DNA of 64,000 bases from the NCBI GenBank assembly GCA_027078365.1, contig JALWYQ010000042.1, positions 33,033 to 97,032 on the forward strand, read 5' to 3'. Positions 43,528 through 51,567 of the stretch are shown here, piece after piece. This stretch comes from Phycisphaerae bacterium (lineage in GTDB: Bacteria > Planctomycetota > Phycisphaerae > Sedimentisphaerales > Sedimentisphaeraceae). The notes under the pieces were generated by a model, which saw only the letters and a list, made by a program, of their open reading frames with translations, ran no database searches and had not been told where the DNA came from. The translations under genes were made by a program, and so were the position numbers. The stretch's first letter is position 1, and each line of letters starts with the position of its first letter.

Positions 43528-43547
43528 TCGTACCAAAATAGGTACGA
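43528..43547 (+). promoter_or_regulatory. Operator of higBA
   Basis: TCGTACC and GGTACGA, perfect 7-base arms separated by AAAATA, end seven bases before the toxin ATG. Such palindromes are the usual autoregulatory sites bound by HigA-type antitoxins. Confidence 0.7.
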
Positions 43548-43554
43548 TACATGA

Positions 43555-43917
43555 ATGGATGCCGATAAGCATATAACAGTTCACTTTTATCGTCTACCAT
43601 CAGGTCGCGAACCTGTTCGGGAGTGGCTCAAAAGCCTTACGCCGCAGGAAAGGTTGATTTTGGGTACAGATATCAAGGCTGTTGAATTTGGCTGGCCAAT
43701 CGGCTTGCCTGTCTGCCGCAGTCTTGGCAATAAATTGTGGGAAGTAAGGTCAAATCTTGACAGGCGTATAGCTCGAGTGATTTTTTATATTTCAGGCGAT
43801 TCAATGTGGTTGCTTCATGGCTTTATAAAAAAGCAGCAGAAAACACCTGCGGCTGACCTGGAAATTGCACAAAAAAGGAAAAAGGAAATACAAAAAGCTC
43901 TTGGCAAAGGAAAATAA
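43555..43917 (+). CDS. higB: HigB/RelE-type toxin (phage-derived Gp49-like)
   Basis: A 120-residue ribosome-dependent mRNA interferase-like toxin of the Gp49/HigB group: FYRLPSGREPVREWLKSL at the start, the core LGNKLWEVRSNLDRRIARVIFY and LLHGFIKKQQKTP, then a lysine-rich end. It would cleave mRNA on the ribosome when not bound by its antitoxin (family knowledge). The toxin-first order, two bases before the antitoxin, is typical of higBA. The operator at 43528 precedes it. Confidence 0.9.
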   Translation: MDADKHITVHFYRLPSGREPVREWLKSLTPQERLILGTDIKAVEFGWPIGLPVCRSLGNKLWEVRSNLDRRIARVIFYISGDSMWLLHGFIKKQQKTPAADLEIAQKRKKEIQKALGKGK

Positions 43918-43919
43918 TA

Positions 43920-44222
43920 ATGGAAAAAACAAAATCTAAAGCAACGAAATCTCCTCTGGGATCGTCTTTTGATGATTTTCTTCGTGAAGAAAATATTTAT
44001 GAAAAATCCACACTAGCAGCCACCAAACAGGTTTTGGCAATGCAGATATCCCAAGAAATGAAAAAACAACATATCTCTAAAACCAATATGGCTCAGCGGA
44101 TGCATACCTCACGAAGCGCGTTAAATCGTCTTCTTGACCCGGATTGTAAATCTGTAACTCTGCAGACTCTTGACAAAGCCGCCAGATGCCTAGGGAGATC
44201 CCTTAAAATAACATTGGCGTGA
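43920..44222 (+). CDS. higA: HigA-type antitoxin (Xre-family HTH)
   Basis: A 100-residue protein whose C-terminal half is an Xre helix-turn-helix (ISQEMKKQHISKTNMAQRM, TSRSALNRLLDPD, TLQTLDKAARCLG). The N-terminal ~35 residues probably wrap the toxin. It starts two bases after the higB stop and should repress the operon by binding the palindrome at 43528. Confidence 0.92.
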   Translation: MEKTKSKATKSPLGSSFDDFLREENIYEKSTLAATKQVLAMQISQEMKKQHISKTNMAQRMHTSRSALNRLLDPDCKSVTLQTLDKAARCLGRSLKITLA

Positions 44223-44273
44223 ATCAAACAAGGACTGCTGCGCCAAGCCAAAGGCCAGTTGTCTCCGTTTGAC

Positions 44274-44660
44274 TTATCTTTTGCGTAGTAATAAACCACC
44301 AATGCCAAACAATGCTAGAGTGATTGGTTCGGGGACGACAAGAGTGTTTCCTTCAATGTTATCCCAAGCAAGAAGCTCGTCTTGGATGCCTTGATCCCAA
44401 CCTAGGAATGCGCCGGTCACGTCAAGGTAGTTTAGAGAATCTAATTCACTTAGCAGCTTAACAACTTCATCGCCATCAAGATTAGTCGCATCTGCAAAGA
44501 CAAGTTCTTCTAGATCATCCATTGAATTCATCGCTGATAAGTCAAGAATATCAGCGAAATTAACTCTGCTAAAATCAAGTGATTTAACACCAAAGATTTC
44601 GGCGAGACCATCACGAAGAGAACCATCGTAAATCAATAGGCTTTCAAATGAGGGAATCAA
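44274..44660 (-). pseudogene. C-terminal remnant of a PEP-CTERM protein
   Basis: About 128 codons with leucine-rich-repeat-like text (LEELVFADATNLDGDEVVKLL) ending in a PEP-CTERM sorting signal, VPEPITLALFGIGGLLLRKR. There is no signal peptide and no ATG; the frame can only be opened from a TTG and runs upstream into KRGRPKKGS without a plausible start. The upstream 40 bases carry an AAAGGTTCCGTACCCCTTTT palindromic word known to be repetitive. It is best read as a surface-protein gene broken by repeat insertion, lying within the higBA island. Confidence 0.65.
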
Positions 44661-44898
44661 AAGGGGTACGGAACCTTTTTTAGGTCTTCCCCTTTTGTTA
44701 ATTGTTGCAGATCTTAATCAACCACTGTTTCTTTTATCCAGTCTTTGTCACCAAACCCTACGCCGTGTTTGATACTATTTGGTATTTCATCCACCTTAAA
44801 CTTAGCCATATCTTTGTGAACCTGCAAGATAAAAAAAATCCAGATCCCTTTGATTCACTCAAACAAATTTGCCAGTCAAAGCTGCAAGCGAACGGTTT

Positions 44899-44930
44899 GC
44901 GAAGCTGGGGCTCCGCGATCCCAGGAAACC
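44899..44930. repeat. Double-hairpin palindromic repeat, inverted decayed copy
   Basis: In reverse complement this matches the 43366-43397 element: TTCCTGGGA..GCGGAGCCCC and AGCT.CGCA are shared. The orientation is opposite, so the two bracket higBA and the PEP-CTERM remnant. Confidence 0.65.
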
Positions 44931-44960
44931 ACGCTTAATGTCCTGTCGCGGTGAAAAACT

Positions 44961-45033
44961 TTTTCCATCTGCGTTTATCTGTACTCGCCCTGTTAGAGTC
45001 TCAACTCTAATAGGGTCGATCTGCGGTTAATGT
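44961..45033. repeat. Dispersed composite repeat with palindrome, right copy
   Basis: CATCTGCGTTTATCTG, a 12-base-stem palindrome (CCCTGTTAGAGT with ACTCTAATAGGG) and ATCTGCGGTTAATGTT. Reversed, its outer word TTAACCGCAGAT equals the reconstructed left repeat at the intron. Confidence 0.7.
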
Positions 45034-45036
45034 TGG

Positions 45037-45077
45037 TATAAAAAAAGAACTAAAGGCTCTAAACCTTTAGTTCTTTT
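45037..45077 (-). terminator. Terminator of the nusA-yebC operon
   Basis: A perfect 14-base stem, AAAAGAACTAAAGG with CCTTTAGTTCTTTT, and a 7-base loop, followed on the minus strand by TTTATA. It begins 25 bases after the yebC stop. Confidence 0.9.
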
Positions 45078-45101
45078 GTTAATTCTAAATCAAATCCACA
45101 C

Positions 45102-45854
45102 CTACTGCTCTATCTGAGCCATAATTTCGTCTGGAATATTGAAGTTGGAATATATATTTTGAACATCGTCGTGGTCCTCGAAGTCTTCCATCATTGCGAT
45201 AATCTTTTTGGCAATTTCTGGGTCAGTAACCTCGACGGTGTTGTCTGGCATCATTGATAATTCTGACATTTCAATTTTAAAGTTAGCCGCTTCAATGGCA
45301 TCTTTCAAATCATTGTATACTTCTGGTTGACAAGAAATCTCAAAGACCTCACCAACATTTTCCATGTCATCTGCGCCAGCTCCGAGAGCAACATCCATAA
45401 GCGCTTCTTCATCTGTGCCTTCAACAGCCACTGTAATTAAGCCCTTTTTAGAGAACATATAGCTTACACAACCACTTGTTCCCAAAGAACCTGATCTGCG
45501 TTCAAAGATTTTCTTAATCTCAGGCGCAGTTCTATTGCGATTGTCTGTTAGGGTGTCAATCATTATCGCAACCCCACCAGGAGCGTAGCCTTCGTAGAGA
45601 ATCTCATCATAGTTGACTGCGCCAAGTTCACCAGTACCTTTTTTTATCGCCTTTTCGATAGTATCTTTTGGCATGTTGGCCTGTTTTGCCTTATCGATAG
45701 CGTAACGTAGTGCTAAATTCTGAACTGGATCACCACCGCCTGCTTTCGCTGCAACTATAATCATACGAGCAATCTTGCTCCACAATTTACCTCTCTTAGC
45801 ATCATTAGCCGCTTTTTTATGTTTAATACCAGCCCAATGGGAATGACCTGCCAT
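45102..45854 (-). CDS. yebC: YebC/PmpR-family protein
   Basis: A 250-residue protein of the YebC/TACO1 family, now thought to ease translation through proline runs and earlier annotated as a transcription regulator. The N terminus AGHSHWAGIKHKKAANDAKR and the block YEGYAPGGVAIMID are diagnostic. It is the last gene of the operon nusA-infB-rbfA-EndoIII-like-yebC, 36 bases after the preceding gene, and is followed by a terminator. Placement with translation genes agrees with a ribosome-linked role. Confidence 0.96.
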   Translation of the reverse strand: MAGHSHWAGIKHKKAANDAKRGKLWSKIARMIIVAAKAGGGDPVQNLALRYAIDKAKQANMPKDTIEKAIKKGTGELGAVNYDEILYEGYAPGGVAIMIDTLTDNRNRTAPEIKKIFERRSGSLGTSGCVSYMFSKKGLITVAVEGTDEEALMDVALGAGADDMENVGEVFEISCQPEVYNDLKDAIEAANFKIEMSELSMMPDNTVEVTDPEIAKKIIAMMEDFEDHDDVQNIYSNFNIPDEIMAQIEQ

Positions 45855-45890
45855 CGCTTCTTCCTTTAATTACTCTTAGTTAACATTTGC

Positions 45891-46760
45891 TTATTTTTTT
45901 CTTGTTGCCTTCTTGGTTGCTTTCTTCTTGGTTGTCGTCTTTTTCTTAGTTACTTTTTTTGTTGTTGTTTTCTTCTTCGCAACTGCCTTTTTCTTAGCTG
46001 TTGTTTTTTTCTTGGTTACCGTTTTGGTCGTTGTCTTTTTCTTAGTTGCCGTTTTTTTCTTAGCAGTCGCCTTCTTAGTGGTTGTCTTTTTCTTAGCGGT
46101 CTTTTTTGTTACAGTCTTCTTGGTAGCTTTATTTTTAGCTTTCTTTGCACTATTAGCATCGTAGTCGTCGCTTAGCTGCCTCAAGAGTTTGTAGAAATTC
46201 AATATCTCAGAAGAACCAAACTGTCTCTCTAAGAATCCATTAATTTCTTTATCACTAGAGTTTGGATGCACAAGGTCGTTGTCTTTAACATACTCTATCA
46301 TTTTTGCAGTCATTGGAAGAGCATGCGCATTCATAACCATCAGTGAAAAATAGTTGAGGGCAAATGTTCTTAGCATTCCAGATTCTTCAATCTCCTGCTT
46401 TGCCCCCCTCTTGCCAAGTTCGATTAGACCGTCAACAGAAATCGCATCATACTTATCAAACAATCCCTGCAAAGCAGTAGTTAGTGCAATGGCCACTTCT
46501 TTTTTGTCTTTGTCGCCAAGAACGTCAACTATCTCTTCAGCTCTTGAAACTCTCAAGTCGTTAAAATCAACAAAATGCTCTGAGATTTTCTCTATGACCT
46601 TTTCAGCCTCTGGATAGGTATAGAATTCCAGCAAAATGCCATAAACGAATGTATCAAGCGGAGTTTGGGCTTGAGTCTGTGTTTTAGCCGGATCTATATT
46701 CTTTTTTTGAGCTTTATAAAAAGCTGCTACCTTCTTTGTATATTCTTTTGAGTTTTTCAT
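45891..46760 (-). CDS. Endonuclease III-like protein with histone H1-like tail
   Basis: 289 residues. Residues ~30-205 resemble the HhH-GPD/endonuclease III fold (FVYGILLEFYTYPEAEKVIE, VSRAEEIVDVLG, GMLRTFALNYFSLMVMN), but the helix-hairpin-helix LPGVGxKTA and the catalytic Asp motif (VDTH) are not kept; at the matching place it reads LPMTAKM. The final ~80 residues are almost only Lys, Thr and Ala in KKTTTKK/ATKK repeats, as in histone H1-like proteins. Similar fusions occur in planctomycetes. It lies in the middle of a translation operon, 23 bases after rbfA. Probably a DNA- or RNA-binding protein rather than an active glycosylase; this is inference. Confidence 0.75.
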   Translation of the reverse strand: MKNSKEYTKKVAAFYKAQKKNIDPAKTQTQAQTPLDTFVYGILLEFYTYPEAEKVIEKISEHFVDFNDLRVSRAEEIVDVLGDKDKKEVAIALTTALQGLFDKYDAISVDGLIELGKRGAKQEIEESGMLRTFALNYFSLMVMNAHALPMTAKMIEYVKDNDLVHPNSSDKEINGFLERQFGSSEILNFYKLLRQLSDDYDANSAKKAKNKATKKTVTKKTAKKKTTTKKATAKKKTATKKKTTTKTVTKKKTTAKKKAVAKKKTTTKKVTKKKTTTKKKATKKATRKK

Positions 46761-46783
46761 CGCTTGAATACGCCTAGAAAAAA

Positions 46784-47179
46784 TTATTCTTGTAGCTCAT
46801 CTTCCTTAATCAGAGGATTTTCTCTAAACTCCTCTGCAACTTGATCAATAAGCTTTAATGTTTCATTAGTCTTGCGAGTTTTAACATCCTCACAAAATGA
46901 TATGATAGGACAAAACCTAATATTTAGTTCATGTGCAAGAAGGGTTTGAATATGCCCCCTTGCATGCTTGATGGCTGCGAAAGATTTACGTCTCGAAGAT
47001 TCGTTATCCGCTAGCAAGCTAAGAAAGATTTTCGCTTCGCGCAAATCAGGTGTAACCTCAACTTCTGTAACACTCACAACAGCGGTAAGTCTTGGATCGC
47101 TTATATTGTAGAGAATCGCTTCACTCACAACCTCTTTGATAACTCTACAAACTTTCAGTTGTCTTCTTTTATCTGCCAT
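46784..47179 (-). CDS. rbfA: Ribosome-binding factor A
   Basis: A 131-residue KH-like factor for late maturation of the 30S subunit (16S rRNA 5' end). Family features: VIKEVVSEAILYNISDPR, VSVTEVEVTPDLREAKIFLS, LNIRFCPIISFCED. It is 36 bases after infB and is followed by the EndoIII-like gene. Confidence 0.95.
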   Translation of the reverse strand: MADKRRQLKVCRVIKEVVSEAILYNISDPRLTAVVSVTEVEVTPDLREAKIFLSLLADNESSRRKSFAAIKHARGHIQTLLAHELNIRFCPIISFCEDVKTRKTNETLKLIDQVAEEFRENPLIKEDELQE

Positions 47180-47215
47180 ATATTTTTCTAAGATACTTCT
47201 AAAAATCTAAGACGT

Positions 47216-49861
47216 TTAGAGTTCTCTTGCCACCTCAACAATTTCAAACGCTTCAAAAACATCGTCAACCTTGATATCGTCGTAGCCGGCAATCTTAATA
47301 CCACATTCATAACCAGCCTTAACCTCACGAACATCGTCCTTGAAGTGTTTTAATGACTCAAGTTTACAATCATCTTGAATAACAATATTATTTCTAATCA
47401 AACGCAATCTCGCATTCTTTGTTATAACACCGCTATTGACATAACAACCAGCGATAGTTCCAACACCAGAGACTTTAAACGTTTCTCTAACAGTAAGCTT
47501 TCCAATATGCTTTTCGACCTCATCAGGCTCAAGCATACCTGTCATCGCATCTTTTAAGTCTTCAGTTATTCTGTAGATAACGTTATAGAGACGGATATCA
47601 ACACCCTTGCTATCTGCAAGAGATTGGACTTGATCCTCAGGAACAACATTAAAACCTATTATAACCGCACCAGAAGCCTCAGCTAACACAACATCGCCTT
47701 CTGTTACACCACCAACGGCCGCATGCAATATTTTAACTTTAATCTCATCGGTGCTGAGGTCTGTAAGATATTTGGTGAGCACGTCAACAGAACCTTGAAC
47801 ATCTGCACGAATGATTATATTAAACTCTTTAACGTTACCAGCTTCGATATGGCTAAAGAGATTGTCAAGCGTTATGTTTTGCCTCTTGGCGAGAGATTCT
47901 TCACGCGAGAGTTGCTTGTTTTCTAATGCAGCATTTTTAGCTCTGTTGAGATCTTTTAAGCAGTAGAATTTATCACCGGCACTAGGTGCATCACTCAAAC
48001 CTGTTATCTCAACCGGCATAGAACTAGTGGCTTTTTTGAGGGTTTTGCCATAGCTATCTTTCATTGTCCTTACTCTACCAAAGCCTGGACCCGCAAGAAT
48101 TACATCGCCCTTCTTCAATACGCCCTCTTTAAGAAGAATTGTTGCAACAACTCCCTGCGTGGTTGTCATCTTGGCTTCAACTACCCAACCGGTAGCCGGT
48201 ATAGTTGAATCAGCTTTGTATTCATGAAGCTCTGCGAGCATTTCGATATGCTCAATCAAGTCATCAATACCTTCACCAGTAACTGCGCTAGTTCTTATTA
48301 CTTCAGTATCTCCGCCCCATTCGGCTGGAACTAAATCATGTTCTGCTAGTTGACCATAAACCTTATTCACATCGACGCCCGGCAAATCTGTCTTATTGAG
48401 TGCAACGATAATTGCAACTCCTGCGGCCTGAGCGTGCCTTATAGCCTCAACTGTTTGTGGCATCACACCATCGTCCGCTGCGACAACGAGAACAACGATA
48501 TCTGTCATGTTAGCACCACGAGCACGCATCGCAGTAAACGCTGCGTGACCTGGAGTATCGAGGAACGAGAGCTTTTTGCCCTTGTAATTAACTTGATAAG
48601 CACTTGTATGCTGAGTAATTCCTCCAGCCTCGCCATCTGCAACAGAAGCAGAGCGAATTCTATCAAGCAAGGATGTCTTACCGTGGTCAACGTGACCAAG
48701 CATAGTTACAACTGGAGGTCTAGGCTTAACATTCTTTCTTTCTCTAGTCGCAAATTCTTTTTCAATCTGAGATTCAAGGCTCTCTTTTTTCTCAACGATA
48801 AGTTCAACCCCGAAATCTATTGCTATTAGCTCTGCAACATCTGTGGCAATAGTCTGGTTGGCAGTAGCCATTATTCCCTGTGCCATCAGTTTAGCAATAA
48901 TCTCACTAGATTTAACTGCAATTGCCGCAGATAAATCTTTAACTGTAATTGGCTCAGAAACTGTAGCCTTCTCTGGCCTCTCGTGAACAACTTTAGGGGC
49001 AGCTTTTTTACTCTTCTTAGAACCACTAACCCAACGAGAAGGTCTGCGGTTGAGAGATTCTCCCTTAATCGCAGATAGACGAGCTCTGCGTTCGTCCATA
49101 TCACGTTGGCGGAATTTCTTAGACTCTCTGTATGAATCTGAATCGTGGTCGTTGTGGTGCTTCTTTTTGCCACGTTTACCAGTTTGTGGCTTAACCGGAA
49201 AATCACCAATAGCTCCCGGCATAGAGCTTCCAAGAGTTTCGCCTGCTGGCTTTGCAAAACGAGACTGACCTTGACGCTTTTGCCCTTGATTACTTCCCTG
49301 AGCGTTTCTAGAAGGTCTCTGGGAGTCTTGCCTTGAATGTGCAGGGCGTTGTTTAGCTCGAGGTCTATGCAACTTCTCTGGTTCTTCAACCCTAATAACC
49401 TTTGGACCACTTAGCTTAGCTGGCTTTGGCGCAGTTAACTGAGGCCCTGCAGGCTTAATATCTTTAGGTATTGAATGGTCAATTATCTCAGGTGGTGTCG
49501 TCGGGACTGGAATTGGCGCAGGCTTCTCTAAAACAGGGATTTCTGGCTTGGAAGGCTTAGCTTCTGAAGCTTCTTTATCTTGCGGCTCTTTATCTGCCTG
49601 CAAGTCTTTATCATCTTTAGATTTCTTTTTGCCGTCGTCAATCTTGACCTTATCAAGATCAACACGAGACGCTTTCTCTACTGTAGTGGTATGCTCACCT
49701 TCACTAAACCACTCACGAATTGTAGCTGAGAGCCCTATTGATATCGTAGACATGTGATTCTTAACGTCGAGGCCTTCTGCCTGACATTTTTCTACTATTG
49801 CCTTACTCTTTACTCCGAGCTCTTTAGCCAGAATATGTATTCTTGTTGTAGCCTTTGCCAA
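47216..49861 (-). CDS. infB: Translation initiation factor IF-2
   Basis: GTPase that brings initiator tRNA to the 30S subunit. 881 residues: an N-terminal IF2_N domain ([19 protein letters not shown]), a long charged, proline-rich linker (~60-290), a second IF2_N-like domain ([20 protein letters not shown]), the G domain with [23 protein letters not shown] and NKTDLPG, and domains II-IV to the C terminus. The start is TTG with GGAG seven bases upstream; no ATG precedes it. It is 96 bases after nusA. Confidence 0.97.
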   Translation of the reverse strand: MAKATTRIHILAKELGVKSKAIVEKCQAEGLDVKNHMSTISIGLSATIREWFSEGEHTTTVEKASRVDLDKVKIDDGKKKSKDDKDLQADKEPQDKEASEAKPSKPEIPVLEKPAPIPVPTTPPEIIDHSIPKDIKPAGPQLTAPKPAKLSGPKVIRVEEPEKLHRPRAKQRPAHSRQDSQRPSRNAQGSNQGQKRQGQSRFAKPAGETLGSSMPGAIGDFPVKPQTGKRGKKKHHNDHDSDSYRESKKFRQRDMDERRARLSAIKGESLNRRPSRWVSGSKKSKKAAPKVVHERPEKATVSEPITVKDLSAAIAVKSSEIIAKLMAQGIMATANQTIATDVAELIAIDFGVELIVEKKESLESQIEKEFATRERKNVKPRPPVVTMLGHVDHGKTSLLDRIRSASVADGEAGGITQHTSAYQVNYKGKKLSFLDTPGHAAFTAMRARGANMTDIVVLVVAADDGVMPQTVEAIRHAQAAGVAIIVALNKTDLPGVDVNKVYGQLAEHDLVPAEWGGDTEVIRTSAVTGEGIDDLIEHIEMLAELHEYKADSTIPATGWVVEAKMTTTQGVVATILLKEGVLKKGDVILAGPGFGRVRTMKDSYGKTLKKATSSMPVEITGLSDAPSAGDKFYCLKDLNRAKNAALENKQLSREESLAKRQNITLDNLFSHIEAGNVKEFNIIIRADVQGSVDVLTKYLTDLSTDEIKVKILHAAVGGVTEGDVVLAEASGAVIIGFNVVPEDQVQSLADSKGVDIRLYNVIYRITEDLKDAMTGMLEPDEVEKHIGKLTVRETFKVSGVGTIAGCYVNSGVITKNARLRLIRNNIVIQDDCKLESLKHFKDDVREVKAGYECGIKIAGYDDIKVDDVFEAFEIVEVAREL

Positions 49862-49957
49862 AGCTAATCTCCATATCTTTTAGACGTATAACTTACTGAT
49901 GCATAGGTCCACCTATCCCATTTCATCAGACAAGCAAACTCTAAATTTAACACTCTA

Positions 49958-51166
49958 TTACTGTTGAGTTTCTTCTGCTTCTTCTTTTGCTTTCTTTTTT
50001 GCTTCACTAATAGCAAGCTTATCCTGCTTAACCTTCTCTACCGCTATAGCGACGATTCTATCGGCAAGTTCTCTATCAAGCTCTAATTCTGTAACGAGAG
50101 GTTCTGGACCAACTTCTTCGATATCCATAACACTGAGCAAACCAAGCGCTAAGAGTTTATCCACGAGTCTATTGTCTTCGTCGTTGACCTCTTCGAGGGC
50201 CTTGGCGAGAGTCTCGACCTCTTCGTTGTATTCATCTGGGGTGAGAATATCAATATCCCATCCAGTCAATCTTGCAGCGAGCCTAACGTTTTGACCGTGC
50301 TTTCCAATAGCAAGACTTAGCTGGTCTTCGTCAACTACAACAGTTGCTCTACCAAGTTCAAAACAAATAGCAATCTCACTACTGTCTGCAGGTTTTAGAG
50401 CATTGCCAATAAGAACCTGCGAAGAATCACTCCAACGTACAATATCAATCTTCTCGCCGCCAAGTTCGTCAACGATATTTTTTATTCGACTACCTCTAAC
50501 ACCAACACATGCTCCAACAGCATCAATTCTCTCATCGACAGAATCAACCGCTATCTTGGTTCTATAGCCAGCTTCTCTAGCAAGAGATTTAATAACCACA
50601 ATCCCCTCGGCAACCTCAGGAACTTCAATCTCGAATAATCTACGGATAAACTCTGGATGGGTACGTGATAGCTTGATTTTAACCTGACTAGCACTCTCTT
50701 TAACGTCAACAATCATCGCACGTACTGGCTCACCGTTGTGATGCACAGCTCCGGCGATTTGCTCGGCCTTTGGCAAAACAGCTTCAATTCTTCCGTTTAG
50801 ACTGACAATCGTATTGCTGCCTTCTCTACGTAAGACCGTTCCGGTTACTATCTCGCCCTTTTTCTGGACATATTCAGCAAATACGCTACCTCTCTCGTCC
50901 GCCTTAATCTTCTGAATCATTACCTGTTTAACAGTCTGCGCTGGTATCCTGCCAAGGCTTCTGATATCGATTAATTCATCATCTTTGTAGGCTGTGATCT
51001 GGCCACTTGCCCTATCGATGTGAACCGTTATCTCCGCATCTGGTAATCCAAAATGCTTTCTTGCCCCAGAAACCATTGCCGATTCTAAATCCTGAAAGAT
51101 GCTTTCCCTATCAAGATTCTTGTCGCGAGCAATATTGTCAACTATCCTAATTAATTCTTGATTCAT
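49958..51166 (-). CDS. nusA: Transcription termination/antitermination protein NusA
   Basis: 402 residues. An N-terminal RNA polymerase-binding domain is followed by S1 (KGEIVTGTVLRREGSNTIVS), KH1 (VGACVGVRGSRIKNIVDELG) and KH2 (LSLAIGKHGQNVRLAARLTG), then a short acidic helical tail without the repeated C-terminal domains of E. coli NusA. It is the first gene of the operon; rimP is not in front of it as in many bacteria. Its leader contains a terminator, so NusA may control its own synthesis, as known in E. coli. Confidence 0.96.
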   Translation of the reverse strand: MNQELIRIVDNIARDKNLDRESIFQDLESAMVSGARKHFGLPDAEITVHIDRASGQITAYKDDELIDIRSLGRIPAQTVKQVMIQKIKADERGSVFAEYVQKKGEIVTGTVLRREGSNTIVSLNGRIEAVLPKAEQIAGAVHHNGEPVRAMIVDVKESASQVKIKLSRTHPEFIRRLFEIEVPEVAEGIVVIKSLAREAGYRTKIAVDSVDERIDAVGACVGVRGSRIKNIVDELGGEKIDIVRWSDSSQVLIGNALKPADSSEIAICFELGRATVVVDEDQLSLAIGKHGQNVRLAARLTGWDIDILTPDEYNEEVETLAKALEEVNDEDNRLVDKLLALGLLSVMDIEEVGPEPLVTELELDRELADRIVAIAVEKVKQDKLAISEAKKKAKEEAEETQQ

Positions 51167-51192
51167 AAATCTGCTTTCCGCATATACTTAAC

Positions 51193-51223
51193 AAAAAAAG
51201 TGGAAACCACTAGGTTCCCACTT
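51193..51223 (-). terminator. Intrinsic terminator in the nusA leader
   Basis: On the minus strand, AAGTGGGAACC-TAGT-GGTTTCCACTT (11 pairs, one G-T) is followed by seven T. It ends 26 bases before the nusA ATG and lies inside the leader transcribed from the promoter at 51474, so it can act only as an attenuator or must be read through. Confidence 0.85.
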
Positions 51224-51269
51224 CAATTCTCACTATTACCAAAAACCAATGCATACGCACCAGTCAAAA

Positions 51270-51311
51270 TGTACAAACTCTAATTACCCATCGGGCCCTC
51301 CAGTTTGTACA
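51270..51311 (-). promoter_or_regulatory. Inverted repeat in the nusA leader
   Basis: Perfect 10-base arms, TGTACAAACT and AGTTTGTACA, enclose 22 bases. In the RNA the loop reads GGAGGGCCCGAUGGGUAAUUAG and includes a Shine-Dalgarno-like GGAGGG, an AUG and the stop codon of a short upstream ORF. It lies 47 bases before the terminator hairpin; a regulatory role is inferred. Confidence 0.55.
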
Positions 51312-51399
51312 CATCTGGGTAGATTGAAGCAAAACCTGCTACACAGCCAATACACGCACAATTGCGTAACCGCACAATAATGCTATTAACGTGCGTCAT
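51280..51399 (-). CDS. Possible short upstream ORF in the nusA leader (39 codons)
   Basis: ATG at 51399 to TAG at 51280. It has three close cysteines (CACIGC) and ends GPMGN. AGGAAG lies 11 bases upstream. Its start overlaps the stop of a preceding 14-codon ORF (TGATG), and its stop falls in the loop of the 51270-51311 inverted repeat. It may be a regulatory leader peptide or chance; no family is recognised. Confidence 0.3.
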   Translation of the reverse strand: MTHVNSIIVRLRNCACIGCVAGFASIYPDVYKLEGPMGN

Positions 51400-51443
51400 C
51401 ACTGTTGTTTCTTCCTGCATTTATCATTACTTAAAACCTTCAT
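51399..51443 (-). CDS. Possible 14-codon leader ORF before nusA
   Basis: The ATG at 51443 is followed by KVLSNDKCRKKQQ and TGA. The ribosome binding site is weak. It overlaps the next short ORF by one base, an arrangement that would couple their translation. It starts about 24 bases after the predicted transcription start. Confidence 0.25.
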   Translation of the reverse strand: MKVLSNDKCRKKQQ

Positions 51444-51473
51444 GAAAAAATCGCTAAACCACTAACCTCCAAG

Positions 51474-51501
51474 ATTATAGCCAGATTTAACAACATGTCA
51501 A
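51474..51501 (-). promoter_or_regulatory. Consensus promoter of the nusA operon
   Basis: On the minus strand, TTGACA and TATAAT with 16-base spacing, both perfect. The start of transcription would be near 51467, giving a leader of about 300 bases before nusA. Confidence 0.87.
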
Positions 51502-51567
51502 CAAATCAAACTGTCGTTAAAACAATAAAGCTCAACTAAATTGACATACTGTGTTAATCTAGGCAAA

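Noticed and set aside
44702..44938. 78-codon plus-strand ORF in the higBA island
   Set aside because: Its C-terminal third is translation of the palindromic repeat and no domain or ribosome binding site is seen.
45913..46164. Hydrophobic plus-strand ORF rich in Val/Phe
   Set aside because: It is the reverse translation of the lysine codons in the H1-like tail on the other strand. The repeated AAGAAG text also explains an apparent tandem repeat.
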